From Hyphomonas jannaschiana VP2 (lineage in GTDB: Bacteria; Pseudomonadota; Alphaproteobacteria; Caulobacterales; Hyphomonadaceae): DNA of 64,000 nt. Positions 1 to 8,190 of this stretch are shown one piece after another (the first letter of the stretch is position 1; every line of letters starts with the position of its first letter). The position numbers were made by a program, and so were the translations under genes. Under the pieces are notes generated by a model that was given only the letters and a program-made list of their open reading frames with translations, searched no databases and was not told the DNA's origin. The stretch is from NCBI RefSeq assembly GCF_000685215.1, contig NZ_ARYJ01000006.1, forward strand, positions 124,001 through 188,000, written 5' to 3'.

Positions 1-193
1 GCGCTTTGTCGGTCGTCGGCACGACAACTTCCAGGAACTGGTCGCCGATGGCAAATACGGCATTCACAAGACCGAACTCTCCCACGCCGGGATCCGGAAA
101 CGGCTCCCCCAACCCAAGAACGCTCTGCAATATGTCGGCGGTGTCTAGGCTGTTTGCGGCAATCACAAGCTGGCGCAGGCGCGGTGGGCTCAT
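1..193 (-). CDS. VOC (glyoxalase-like) family protein, N-terminal part
   Basis: Reading the minus strand from the ATG at 191-193 gives 64 codons that run off the left edge. The translation starts MSPPRLRQLVIAAN and continues with VLGLGEPFPDPGVGEFGLVN. This is the pattern of the first beta-alpha-beta module of VOC-fold proteins of the glyoxalase/dioxygenase superfamily. A GGAGG ribosome site lies 5-9 bases upstream (plus-strand cctcc near 200). The substrate cannot be told because metal ligands and the second module are outside the window. It is divergent from the metal exporter. Confidence 0.7.
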   Translation of the reverse strand, partial: MSPPRLRQLVIAANSLDTADILQSVLGLGEPFPDPGVGEFGLVNAVFAIGDQFLEVVVPTTDKA

Positions 194-339
194 GGGTGTC
201 CTCCGGGTTTATTCTGTTATGTTTTCCGGGCAATTTAGCACACATGCCGCAAGGGCAGAGCGGAAAATCGGCGCCGCCCCCAACGAAACGCTATTACAGC
301 CGAATTGACGTGGCCCGGAAAGGATTCCACCTCAGGCTC

Positions 340-1317
340 ATGAGTTGCGACCTGACAACGAAAACGCCGGACGCGTCCCGCAGTCATGCCCATGAGCACG
401 GGCATGATCACGCGCATGGGCACGACCACGGACACGGCCATGGGCATTCCCATGACCATGCCGATATGACGACAGCCGATTCCCGCAAGCGGGTGGCCAT
501 CGCGGCGGTCCTGACGGCCAGCTTCATGCTCGCGGAGGTAACCGGCGGCCTGATCTCAGGCTCGCTCGCCCTGCTGGCAGACGCTGCGCATATGCTGACT
601 GATGCAGCCTCACTCATCCTGGCCTGGGTTGGCTACAAGCTGGCGGACCGGCCCGCTGACCCTGCCCGGTCCTATGGCTTCGGCCGGATGAAAGTCCTCG
701 CCGCCTTCACGAACGGTATCGCGCTGGTGGCCCTCGCCTGCTGGATTGTCTGGGAAGCCATTCATCGCCTGCTGGATCCGGCCCCCGTTCTGGGCGGAAT
801 CATGCTCTGGGTGGCTATTGGCGGCCTCGTCGTGAACGTGCTCGCAGCCTGGGTGCTGCACGGCGGCGACAAGCATGACCTGAACCTTCAGGGTGCGCTG
901 TGGCACGTCATCGGGGACCTGCTCGGCTCCGTTGCCGCCATCGCCGCAGCCATTGTCATCCTGACCACAGGCTGGACACCGGCCGACCCGATTCTGTCCG
1001 TGCTTGTGGCCCTGCTCGTCCTCGTCGCCGGCGTCCGGATCGCCCGCCAGTCTGGTCACATCCTGCTGGAAGGCACGCCGGATGGCCTGTCGCCCGAAGA
1101 CATCCGGAGAGACCTGATCGATCATGTCGGCAACGTCGCCAGCGTCTCGCACATCCACGCTTGGGCCCTGACCGAATCGAAGCCGCTCATCACGCTGGAA
1201 GTGACCGCCAAGCAAGGCGCCTGCATTGAAACCCTGCGCAGGGACGTCAAAGCCCGCCTCGCGGACCGGTTTGACGTCTCCCACGCCACTGTGGAAGTGG
1301 TTTCCGAGCCCTGCTGA
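340..1317 (+). CDS. Cation diffusion facilitator (CzcD/ZitB-like metal exporter)
   Basis: This is a 325-residue proton-driven divalent metal exporter of the inner membrane, probably for zinc, cobalt or cadmium. A long His/Asp/Gly-rich N-terminal tail (HAHEHGHDHAHGH and onward) precedes about six membrane segments. The family metal site is visible as DAAHMLTD in the second helix and HVIGD in the fifth, and a cytoplasmic ferredoxin-like domain ends the protein. The ATG at 340 puts the His-rich tail at the N-terminus. An in-frame start at 154 would add 62 residues without family character and was rejected. The ribosome site before 340 is weak (AAGG about 16 bases upstream). Confidence 0.9.
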   Translation: MSCDLTTKTPDASRSHAHEHGHDHAHGHDHGHGHGHSHDHADMTTADSRKRVAIAAVLTASFMLAEVTGGLISGSLALLADAAHMLTDAASLILAWVGYKLADRPADPARSYGFGRMKVLAAFTNGIALVALACWIVWEAIHRLLDPAPVLGGIMLWVAIGGLVVNVLAAWVLHGGDKHDLNLQGALWHVIGDLLGSVAAIAAAIVILTTGWTPADPILSVLVALLVLVAGVRIARQSGHILLEGTPDGLSPEDIRRDLIDHVGNVASVSHIHAWALTESKPLITLEVTAKQGACIETLRRDVKARLADRFDVSHATVEVVSEPC

Positions 1318-1425
1318 GCTTTCCGGCTTACGTCACATTGATATGAGCGGCCGGGGCCTTTAAGCCTCGATAGACCCGCCCTATGTGCAAAAGCCGATTC
1401 CATCAGGCACATCCGGAGTACCGAC

Positions 1426-2394
1426 ATGGCCGAGACCAAACACGCTGAAATCCTCATCCTCGGCTCCGGCCCTGCCGGCTGGACGGCTGCCGTCTATGGC
1501 GCCCGCGCCCTGCGCGATGTGCTGGTCGTCACCGGCATCCAGCCCGGCGGCCAGCTGACCATCACCACGGAAGTCGAAAACTATCCCGGCTTTACAGAGA
1601 TCCAGGGCCCGGACCTGATGGTGAAGATGCAGGAACATGCCGAAGCCATGGGCGCGAAGGTCGAGAACGACCACATCGCCGAAGTCGACTTCGACAGCCG
1701 CCCCTTCAAGGCAATCGGTGAGAGCGGCACGGTCTACACCGCAGATTCTGTCGTCATCTGCACAGGCGCCCAAGCCAAATGGCTGGGCCTGCCGACGGAA
1801 GAGAAGTTCAAGGGCTTCGGCGTCTCCGCCTGCGCCACGTGCGACGGCTTCTTCTATCGCGGCCGTGAGGTCCTGGTCGTTGGCGGCGGTAACACCGCCG
1901 TTGAAGAAGCGCTGTTCCTGACGAATTTCGCCTCCAAGGTCACCGTCGTGCACCGCCGCGACAGCTTCCGCGCCGAGAAGATCCTGCAGGAACGGCTGGT
2001 GAAGAATCCGAAGGTCGAAGTGATCTGGGATCACGTGCTCGAAGAAGTCATCGGCGACGAAAACCCGCTCGGCGTGACCGGCGCGAAGATCAAGAATGTA
2101 AAGACCGGCGAGGAAAAACTCATCCCTGTCCATGGCGTCTTCATCGCCATCGGCCACGCCCCATCGACGGAGTTGTTCAAAGGCAAGCTGGCCATGAAGG
2201 ACAATGGCTATCTCATCACAAAGCCCGGCACGCCGCAGACGGAAATCCCAGGCGTGTTCGCCGCGGGCGACGTCACCGACGAGACCTATCGCCAGGCCGT
2301 GACAGCGGCGGGCATGGGCTGCATGGCGGCGCTGGACGCCGAACGCTTCCTGTCAGAACAGGAAGCCACCACCGAAACAGTCGCGGCGGAATAG
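1426..2394 (+). CDS. trxB: Thioredoxin-disulfide reductase
   Basis: This FAD- and NADPH-dependent flavoprotein keeps thioredoxin reduced in the cytoplasm. The 322-residue length is typical. An N-terminal FAD-binding GSGPAGWTAA stretch, the redox-active CATC motif inside SACATCDGFF, the NADPH-binding VGGGNTAVEEA loop and the C-terminal FAAGDVTDETYRQ motif appear in the expected order. A GGAG ribosome site precedes the ATG. It converges with the TPR gene at 2414. Confidence 0.97.
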   Translation: MAETKHAEILILGSGPAGWTAAVYGARALRDVLVVTGIQPGGQLTITTEVENYPGFTEIQGPDLMVKMQEHAEAMGAKVENDHIAEVDFDSRPFKAIGESGTVYTADSVVICTGAQAKWLGLPTEEKFKGFGVSACATCDGFFYRGREVLVVGGGNTAVEEALFLTNFASKVTVVHRRDSFRAEKILQERLVKNPKVEVIWDHVLEEVIGDENPLGVTGAKIKNVKTGEEKLIPVHGVFIAIGHAPSTELFKGKLAMKDNGYLITKPGTPQTEIPGVFAAGDVTDETYRQAVTAAGMGCMAALDAERFLSEQEATTETVAAE

Positions 2395-2413
2395 GCCTGC
2401 GAACCAGCTCCGC

Positions 2414-3181
2414 TTACAGCATATCCAACGCGCGCGCCTCGGCGGCGCGGGGGCCGTCAGCGTCCAACACAGCCTTGAGCGTGCCTGCGCGGGCCTGCAT
2501 GACTCGCTCAAGCTCGCTGTCGCCCGGCGCCGCCAGGGCCGCATCAAGGGCGTCCTCGATCTCCGCCCCGTATTTTCTCGCATTCAACGCCGCCAGCGCG
2601 CGAGCCCATTGCCAGCGGATCGCCGCATCGCCGGGCGCAAGCGCCGCCGCTGCTCGGTAGTGGCTGCGGGCATTGTCGAGGCTGGCGCCCATCATCATCG
2701 CCCCCAGCGTGCCCCCGCGACGGACGACTTCCACATTCCAGACCGCCAGAAAACCATGCGCATAGACATTGCCGGGCTCCTCAGCCAGCACGCCTTCGGC
2801 CAGGTCGCGCGCTTCACCGCCGATCCCTGTGCGACGTATCTCTCCGGTGCTCATCGGACGGCTGATAAGGGACAGGGTGATCGCCTTCTGCAGCCGGCCC
2901 TCGATATGGCCAGGCTGGAGAGTGAGAGCCTGGTTGGCTTCGGCCAGCGCATTCTGCAGCAATGCCTGCGACGGCTGGCCGTCCTGGCAAATCGCCTCGG
3001 CCAGCAGGATCCGCGCTGCGAACGCCCGGGAATCGGCATCCGGCGCTTTCGCCGTCCTGGCCAGCGCAGCCGCGTAATTGCCCGACAAATAGGCGTCGAT
3101 CGCCTCCGCCTCCTGCCCCTCGGCAGGCAGGGACAGACCGATCAGTATGGCGGCGGGCAACGCGATCAGAATGCGCTTCAT
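2414..3181 (-). CDS. Secreted TPR-like repeat protein
   Basis: The protein has 255 residues and begins with a cleavable-type signal peptide (MKRILIALPAAILIGLSLPAEG), so it should be periplasmic. The mature part is Ala-rich with helical TPR-like repeats (for example DAYLSGNYAAALARTAKA and SLDNARSHYRAAAALAPGD). Such proteins usually act as scaffolds; no partner is suggested here. The start at 3181 was chosen because the 51-residue extension to 3334 would bury the signal peptide. Only 20 bp separate its stop from the convergent trxB stop. Confidence 0.75.
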   Translation of the reverse strand: MKRILIALPAAILIGLSLPAEGQEAEAIDAYLSGNYAAALARTAKAPDADSRAFAARILLAEAICQDGQPSQALLQNALAEANQALTLQPGHIEGRLQKAITLSLISRPMSTGEIRRTGIGGEARDLAEGVLAEEPGNVYAHGFLAVWNVEVVRRGGTLGAMMMGASLDNARSHYRAAAALAPGDAAIRWQWARALAALNARKYGAEIEDALDAALAAPGDSELERVMQARAGTLKAVLDADGPRAAEARALDML

Positions 3182-3375
3182 GCCGGCAAGTCTATGGGGA
3201 TGGCTGCCAACTTGCCAAGAGGTGTCCCGGAGGCGCCGGAAGCATCCCGGCGCGCAGCCTTGATTCGAAGCAACATTCTGCCTGAAACCATTGCCGCAGG
3301 GGCCGTTGGCAGCCTGCTGGCACCTTCGCTGCAATCATTGGGATGCGGCGATGCAACGAGGTGCATATCGCCCGC

Positions 3376-3404
3376 TTGCAGGCAGGCGCGCCCGCGTGTA
3401 TTAG
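3376..3404 (+). promoter_or_regulatory. Predicted sigma-70-type promoter of the tRNA gene
   Basis: TTGCAG (3376-3381) and TATTAG (3399-3404) are separated by exactly 17 bases and end 21 bases before the tRNA 5' end. That is correct geometry for a housekeeping promoter. It is a motif prediction only. Confidence 0.45.
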
Positions 3405-3425
3405 GCCCCCTTCGCACCAGCGAAC

Positions 3426-3502
3426 GGTTCGGTAGCTCAGCTGGTTAGAGCGCGCGACTCATAATCGCGAGGTCGGGAGTTCAAGTCTCCCCCGAACCAC
3501 CA
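3426..3502 (+). tRNA. tRNA with CAT anticodon (elongator Met, or Ile2)
   Basis: A complete 77-base cloverleaf including encoded CCA can be folded by eye. Acceptor stem GGTTCGG pairs with CCGAACC (3492-3498); D stem GCTC/GAGC; anticodon stem CGCGA/TCGCG with loop CTCATAA, giving anticodon CAT at 3460-3462; T stem GGGAG/CTCCC. CAT anticodons serve elongator Met, initiator Met, or lysidine-modified Ile2. The paired first base argues against initiator. Met and Ile2 cannot be separated with confidence by eye. Its 3' half is the integration site of the downstream island. Confidence 0.95.
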
Positions 3503-3504
3503 TT
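3458..3504 (+). repeat. attL-like direct repeat (3' end of the tRNA)
   Basis: These 47 bases, from the anticodon loop to two bases beyond CCA, are repeated without mismatch at 10172-10218. This is the normal signature of tyrosine-recombinase integration into a tRNA 3' end, where the intact gene is restored on one side and a 3' fragment is left on the other. Confidence 0.92.
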
Positions 3505-3860
3505 GACCCTCCTGAGAACATTGATTTTTCAGACTTTCTGTCAAAAAAAACACACAACTCACCCTCAAAACGAAAAGTTTGCTCTTGGGTGTGCAATAGC
3601 ATCTGCATATTCAAATCTGATCGAATTTAGTGATTTCGGCGGAAAGATTGATCAAGCTAAATTGGATCAGGGTATTTCAGATCTTGCTCTAACAAGTTCA
3701 GATACCGTGGAAGCAATCGCCCGAAAAACCTGCTCTGCCCCCCCCAAAAAATGGTCCGTTATTTGAGTTAGTTCCGGCTTCGACTATGGAGCTGAGGAAT
3801 GGGCAAGAGAGCCAAACCTGAAGATACTCGGCTTTTTTCAGCGGTTTCATCCGAAACGGT
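3505..3860. other. Remnant short unit of the island, no convincing gene
   Basis: This stretch of about 355 bp lies between the tRNA and the degenerate att copy. A plus-strand frame from a TTG at 3503 to 3766 stays open for 87 codons but matches nothing I recognise and may be the tail of a destroyed gene. Its first 40 bases resemble 3893-3935 and its last 40 resemble 10131-10171. It therefore has the same two ends as the long unit with almost everything between them missing. Confidence 0.5.
3507..3546 (+). repeat. Left-end repeat of the island units, copy 1
   Basis: The sequence CCTCCTGAG, then a short divergent stretch, then TTTTC.G.CTTTCTGTCAAA follows the tRNA CCA directly. A related copy follows the degenerate att site at 3893-3935. 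The shared order is expected if two related elements integrated at the same tRNA end. Confidence 0.6.
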
Positions 3861-3895
3861 CTCATATTGCGAGATCGGCAGCCCCCTACTCCCAC
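3861..3895 (+). repeat. Degenerate third att copy
   Basis: CTCATATTGCGAGATCGGCA and the following CCCCCTACTCCCACC align with the tRNA 3' half (CTCATAATCGCGAGGTCGGG ... CTCCCCCGAACCACC) with several substitutions and a deletion in the T arm. The 40 bases before it (3821-3860) match the bases before the right att copy (10131-10171). This marks it as an old junction between tandem elements. Confidence 0.65.
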
Positions 3896-3935
3896 CTCCT
3901 GAGGTAACTGAATTTTCGGGCTTTCTGTCAAACAG
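3893..3935 (+). repeat. Left-end repeat of the island units, copy 2
   Basis: This diverged copy of 3507-3546 keeps CCTCCTGAG and CTTTCTGTCAAA and lies directly after the degenerate att copy. The remaining bases up to the methyltransferase start at 4100 hold no gene that I can support; a frame at 3799-4059 crosses the att remnant and looks fortuitous. Confidence 0.6.
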
Positions 3936-4099
3936 GACACATTGGGTGGCGCGTAGACCTTCATCATGCTGGCGTCGGTCATCTTGTGGACTGACTGGGC
4001 ATCAACTTTCAAGCTACGTTATTCTACTCGAAGTCTGCCTACGAGTATTCTATTGGTAGAATGAACCACCTGCGCCCCCATCCAAGGCGGAAAACCGAA

Positions 4100-4915
4100 A
4101 TGAGTACGATGATGAATATACGCAACCTCTACACAACGTGGCGGATGTACCAGCGAAATCTATCCGGCCGAAAGTTCGAGCCGGAAGCGCCATATATGCG
4201 ATACCTTTGCAAGTCAGGCGACACGTGCTTGCATTTTGGCGCCAGTGATGGTCGGCACTCGTATCTCATGTCGCAGATCGTTGGCCCTGAAGGAACCATC
4301 CACGCTTTCGAGCCCTCACGGTATTCATACGAAATAATGTGCCGCCTTATTAAGTGGCACAAACTCTCCAATGTCTTTCCCCACAACTACGCCATTGGCG
4401 AAAAGGATGGCGAGACAACCCTGAATGTTCCGCTGAAGAAAAGCGGGCATCTGGGGCGTGCTTACGCTGTGATCGGGGACGATGCCCGGGGATCCGAGGA
4501 AATTCTTGCAACATCAAACAACACTCAGTTTGAGCGGCAGAAGACTCCCGTAATCTCGCTGGATTCCATCGTCTCGAAGATGAAACTTGATACTGTTGAT
4601 TTCATCCGCTGCGATATTGAGGGCGCTGAGTGCCTGATGATCGAGGGTGGAAAGAAGACGATCGAACAGCACCTTCCTGCCTTCCTTATTGAAATCCATC
4701 CCTTCTCTCTACGGAACAATTTTAATCGGGATCCGGAAACAGTGCTGAATTACTTTCTGGATAACGGTTACGAAGCATGGCGCCTGAGTGATGACGACTC
4801 CGAACTTATCCGCACAAATGAGTTGGATCAACAAAGACGCTGGCGCGATTATTTCCTAGTGCACCCTTCGCAGGCAGATGACATACCAACCGGACCGTTT
4901 TCGAACGATCAATAG
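4100..4915 (+). CDS. FkbM-family SAM-dependent methyltransferase
   Basis: The protein has 271 residues with a class I methyltransferase fold. CLHFGASDGRHSYLMS is the SAM-binding glycine-rich loop (canonical D/G-x-G-x replaced by GASDG). HAFEPSRYSYEIM is the acidic strand end. VDFIRCDIEGAECLMIEGG is the FkbM signature D-x-E-G-x-E. FkbM proteins O-methylate sugars or natural products; the substrate here is unknown. The ATG at 4100 was preferred over 4061 because AAGGCGG lies about 11 bases upstream. It converges with the RTX gene and shares a terminator palindrome with it. Confidence 0.85.
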   Translation: MSTMMNIRNLYTTWRMYQRNLSGRKFEPEAPYMRYLCKSGDTCLHFGASDGRHSYLMSQIVGPEGTIHAFEPSRYSYEIMCRLIKWHKLSNVFPHNYAIGEKDGETTLNVPLKKSGHLGRAYAVIGDDARGSEEILATSNNTQFERQKTPVISLDSIVSKMKLDTVDFIRCDIEGAECLMIEGGKKTIEQHLPAFLIEIHPFSLRNNFNRDPETVLNYFLDNGYEAWRLSDDDSELIRTNELDQQRRWRDYFLVHPSQADDIPTGPFSNDQ

Positions 4916-4933
4916 GGGGGGACAATCTATAAA

Positions 4934-4961
4934 TTGCTGGGGAGAATTTTCTCCCCAGCAA
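4934..4961. terminator. Bidirectional terminator palindrome
   Basis: A 28-base perfect inverted repeat (TTGCTGGGGAGAA, then TT, then TTCTCCCCAGCAA) lies between the convergent stops at 4915 and 4986. Its GC-rich stem and central A/T bases suit a terminator serving both the methyltransferase and the RTX gene. Confidence 0.7.
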
Positions 4962-4985
4962 ATGCCGATCTGACCTTAGAAACGA

Positions 4986-5843
4986 TCATCCGTGACCATA
5001 GTCTGTTCCGTCTCCGTTTGGACCGCCACCATGGGTGTTATACGGATCATCGGCGCTTCCCGCGACGTAGAGAGTGACACCAAAGCTCAAGGCGTTTGCA
5101 CCCGGACCATACACAGATATCTCACCTTGACCGCCACCAAGCGTAATCACTGCATAGCCATCATTTGGAATACTGTCTGTAATCGTGTAGGACATCCGGC
5201 TGTCAATGTATATTGTGTCATTCGCATAGAAATCATAGACGACATCCCCTAGGAGCGAATCACCCATTTCAAAATAGATGTGGTCTGCAGAGCTATCGTT
5301 ACCACCTGTATAGATCGCGTCTGTACCAGCTCCGCCTATCAGCCGGTCGTTTCCGTTACCGCCGCGAAGGATATCGGCCCCATCTCCTCCAAAAAGCCAG
5401 TCATTGTTGTTATCGCCGATGAGTTCATCGTTACCGGCTTCTCCGTACAGCCAGTCATCAGCTGAACCACCTCGGAGATAATCATCTCCCGTGCCGCCAT
5501 ACGCGACGTCACTCCCGTTGCCCCCTTGCAAGCTATCGGCTCCAGCCCCGCCACTGAGATAGTCGTTCCCGTCATCGCCGATCAGGGAATCGTTTCCATC
5601 TTCGCCATAAATCCAGTCATTTCCGCCGCCGCCGCGCAGGTATGGATCGTTGCCGTTTCCGCCGTAAAGCGTGTCCTGGCCATCACCGCCTTGCAGCGTG
5701 TCATCTCCATCTTCCCCATACAGGATATCGTTACCGCCATACCCGCGCAGCGTGTCGTTACCAGCACGCCCATACATGATGTCTACAGCGCCATTTCCGT
5801 TATGGGTGTCGTTCCCGCTTGTTCCATAATAGTAGTTTGGCAT
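4986..5843 (-). CDS. RTX beta-roll protein, likely type I secretion substrate
   Basis: The product of 285 residues consists of about nineteen consecutive nonapeptides of the GGxGxDxLx kind from near residue 6 to 185 (GRAGNDTLR, GYGGNDILY, GGNGNDRLI and so on). A non-repetitive tail of about 100 residues follows (NDTIYIDSRMSY ... GEISVYGPG ... ending GTDYGHG). RTX repeats bind calcium and fold outside the cell, and substrates carry an uncleaved C-terminal secretion signal. There is no N-terminal signal peptide and no enzymatic or adhesin domain. Two ATGs are adjacent; the one at 5843 lies 5 bases from a GGAGG site, the one at 5846 only 2. Confidence 0.88.
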   Translation of the reverse strand: MPNYYYGTSGNDTHNGNGAVDIMYGRAGNDTLRGYGGNDILYGEDGDDTLQGGDGQDTLYGGNGNDPYLRGGGGNDWIYGEDGNDSLIGDDGNDYLSGGAGADSLQGGNGSDVAYGGTGDDYLRGGSADDWLYGEAGNDELIGDNNNDWLFGGDGADILRGGNGNDRLIGGAGTDAIYTGGNDSSADHIYFEMGDSLLGDVVYDFYANDTIYIDSRMSYTITDSIPNDGYAVITLGGGQGEISVYGPGANALSFGVTLYVAGSADDPYNTHGGGPNGDGTDYGHG

Positions 5844-5846
5844 CAT

Positions 5847-6013
5847 TGCCTCCGATTGATTTGCCCCTTCGGGATTGAAGGAGCACTCGGAGGGTAGTGA
5901 AAAAAACTCGCCTTAAAAGTGAAACCTTAGAGAGAAATAAAAAATTATTTTTTAAACTTAAGAAATTTATCTATATCCGAATTTTATTTCACTAAGAGAA
6001 TGAAACAAGGATC
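5847..6013. promoter_or_regulatory. AT-rich leader region upstream of the RTX gene
   Basis: This 167-bp gap between the methyltransferase stop and the RTX start is strongly AT-rich, with runs such as AAAAAATTATTTTTTAAA near 5940. It contains no ORF and ends at the RTX ribosome site (plus-strand cctcc, 5849-5853). It probably holds the RTX promoter and may attract H-NS-like silencers (inference). Confidence 0.4.
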
Positions 6014-6760
6014 TCAGACAGCAAGGAAAAGCGTATTTTTTTCAAGCTCACTGGCCTTCAGAATTTCTCCTGTTTCGAGACTGTGTGGAATATAACCAAG
6101 CTCTGCAAGGAAATCGGACAGCTCCTGAGAGCTGGATCCAAACCGGTGCTCACGTCCATCAATCTCACAAAGAATGGCAGGCTTCTGGGACGTAATGAGG
6201 TCTAAAGCCCCCTTCAATACGTTCAGCTCCCCTCCTTCGACATCAACCTTGATGAGGCTGACCGGCCCGAAATCCATGCGGGCCATCACATCGTCTAGGC
6301 GAACAATTGATACGAGCTCTTTCTTGACTTCGAAACGATCGCGCAGGTCAGTATCATCACCAACATGCGCCAGGCCAATTCCCACACCACCTTTCTTCTT
6401 AATCGGTATGCTGAGCTCAATAAGACCCGCCTCTTCACCAAGCGCGAAAGGCATAATCAATATATTTTTAGCTGAACGAAAAAAACCGGCGAGACCAAAA
6501 ACTGAGCGCGGCAAAGATTGCGGCTCGAATGACAATACAACGCAGTCAGGAGCCAACTGCGCGAGGCGTCTGGAGAAGATCCCGACGTGGGCCCCCACGT
6601 CGATAATCACCGAGTTGCTCTTGAGGTAAGGGCGCACAACCTCCAGCTCGACTCTCCCGTCATTCATGGTCGCTTTCTGGTTCAAAAACAGACTCTTGAA
6701 GAAATTCTCCTGCGCCGTCTGGCGACGACCCAGAAAAAAAGCATTTGCGCGCGTGATCAT
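6014..6760 (-). CDS. FkbM-family SAM-dependent methyltransferase (second copy)
   Basis: The protein has 248 residues. VIIDVGAHVGIFSRRLA is a good SAM-binding motif I, LSFEPQS is the acidic loop, and SLIKVDVEGGELNVLKGA is the FkbM signature. NAFFLGRRQTAQENFF forms an N-terminal extension. It shares family but little detailed identity with the product at 4100, so the two are probably not a recent duplication. It lies 83 bp downstream of the HlyD-like gene and upstream of the RTX gene on the same strand, so it may be co-expressed with the exporter. The target is unknown. Confidence 0.85.
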   Translation of the reverse strand: MITRANAFFLGRRQTAQENFFKSLFLNQKATMNDGRVELEVVRPYLKSNSVIIDVGAHVGIFSRRLAQLAPDCVVLSFEPQSLPRSVFGLAGFFRSAKNILIMPFALGEEAGLIELSIPIKKKGGVGIGLAHVGDDTDLRDRFEVKKELVSIVRLDDVMARMDFGPVSLIKVDVEGGELNVLKGALDLITSQKPAILCEIDGREHRFGSSSQELSDFLAELGYIPHSLETGEILKASELEKNTLFLAV

Positions 6761-6843
6761 TGAGGAAGCGACCTATATTGGATCCTGAGACTGAAGCGCA
6801 ATACCGTGTTCCGGGCCTGCATTCCACGAAGATTTGCCGTTGT

Positions 6844-8190
6844 TCAGTTGCTCACAAAAGCCTTCGAATAGGACTCAGCAATTGGCTCAATGAGGTATTC
6901 CGCAAGAGTCCTTGATTTCGTCACAAGCGTTACCTCTACGGGCATACCCGGGCGCACCAGCTCGAGAGCATGGCTCACGTGCTCGTCTTCAAAAGGCACT
7001 TCGACACGCGCAAGATAGTAGGGCTTTCCTGCATTCGGGTCGACGATCACGTCGTCACTAAGAGACGTGAGCCGTCCAGTAATCCGTGGCATTTCCCGGC
7101 GACTGAGGCCCGGGAAGCTCAGAACCGCCGTATTACCGGCACGAAGGTTTTCTACATCCTTTGGGGCGACATGAGCCTCAATGACCACTTTAGGGTCAGG
7201 AGGGACAATCTCCATCAGCTGCCCGCCGGAAGGTATGATGCTGCCGGGAGCATCATAAGCAACATTGATCACCTGTCCGGCAATCGGTGATTTGATTTCT
7301 GAACGCTCAAACGCGTCTTCCAGATAAGAGAGCTCTTCAACCGCTTGGGTAATCCTGGATTTTGTATCCGTCAGCTCACTTGCAATCCTTTGATTTTTTT
7401 CCGCCATCTTCGCAGCCCGGTTCGAGGAAATCTCCTGAAGCGCTGCTTCAAGCCGAGTGATTTCACTCTCAGTGAACTTGCGTTGCCCTTTTGATGCTGC
7501 GAACTGACGCTCATATTGTCGATAGGCGGGAAGACGGGTCAGTCCCTTTTCCAACAGCGTTCTTTGAGCCTCCATGTCATCTTGGAGAGATGTGATTTGC
7601 TCATCAAGACTTTGGAGTTGTGCCAAAAGACCAGCAAGTTGAGATCTTGTCTGGGCTTCCTGCGCTGAAAGCGTATCCATCTGGGTTTCGAACAGACCGT
7701 TATTCTTCTGCAGCAGGTCCTTTGCTTCGCGGATGGTATCCTGGGCTCTTCCGCGCAGGTCCTCATCAATATGGTCTGCTGAAATGGCAATATTCTGCTC
7801 GCCGTCGCGCTCTGCAATCAAACGCGCCTCGGTCACCTGTAGTGAAAACAAATTCAGAGTTGCTGCATTCCTCTTGGCCGTCAGCGCCTTGGATTTGACA
7901 ACTGCGAGAACTTGTCCCTGCTCTACAAAATCACCCTCGCGCACGGAGATCTTGTCGAGCAGCCCACCTTCCTGATGCTGGATCGGGATACGCTCCCCAT
8001 CGATCACCACTTGTCCGGAGGCGATTGCCCCACCCGCTAGGGGGGCAAAAATCGTCCACAGCAAGAAACCCGCAAGCATCACAACCAGAACAATCATTGT
8101 ACGTCCAAACAAGATACGCTTGAGACGGAACTGCAAGTCCCCTTCAGCATCTGCCGGGCTGTCTGAGAGACTAAGAGGCACGCTGCGCAT
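6844..8190 (-). CDS. Type I secretion membrane fusion protein (HlyD/PrtE family)
   Basis: This 448-residue periplasmic adaptor links an inner-membrane ABC exporter to an outer-membrane TolC-like channel. It has a short cytoplasmic N-terminus, one membrane helix near residues 33-53 (MIVLVVMLAGFLLWTIFAPL), a lipoyl half-motif (GERIPIQHQEGGLLDKISVREGD), a long coiled-coil hairpin (about residues 110-285) and the C-terminal beta-barrel of the HlyD family (RSEIKSPIAGQVINVAYDAPG). Its start overlaps the ABC gene by 20 bp, indicating translational coupling. Confidence 0.93.
   Translation of the reverse strand: MRSVPLSLSDSPADAEGDLQFRLKRILFGRTMIVLVVMLAGFLLWTIFAPLAGGAIASGQVVIDGERIPIQHQEGGLLDKISVREGDFVEQGQVLAVVKSKALTAKRNAATLNLFSLQVTEARLIAERDGEQNIAISADHIDEDLRGRAQDTIREAKDLLQKNNGLFETQMDTLSAQEAQTRSQLAGLLAQLQSLDEQITSLQDDMEAQRTLLEKGLTRLPAYRQYERQFAASKGQRKFTESEITRLEAALQEISSNRAAKMAEKNQRIASELTDTKSRITQAVEELSYLEDAFERSEIKSPIAGQVINVAYDAPGSIIPSGGQLMEIVPPDPKVVIEAHVAPKDVENLRAGNTAVLSFPGLSRREMPRITGRLTSLSDDVIVDPNAGKPYYLARVEVPFEDEHVSHALELVRPGMPVEVTLVTKSRTLAEYLIEPIAESYSKAFVSN

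Noticed and set aside
154-339. N-terminal extension of the metal exporter
   Set aside because: The added 62 residues lack family features, and the His-rich tail normally starts close to the N-terminus. The region overlaps the divergent VOC promoter.
3799-4059. 86-codon plus-strand frame in the island left end
   Set aside because: It runs through the degenerate att copy and the end repeats, has no family resemblance and no good ribosome site.
4986-5843. CRISPR array, suggested by regular repetition
   Set aside because: The period is 27 bp with variable sequence and no spacers. It encodes RTX nonapeptides in one frame with a ribosome site.
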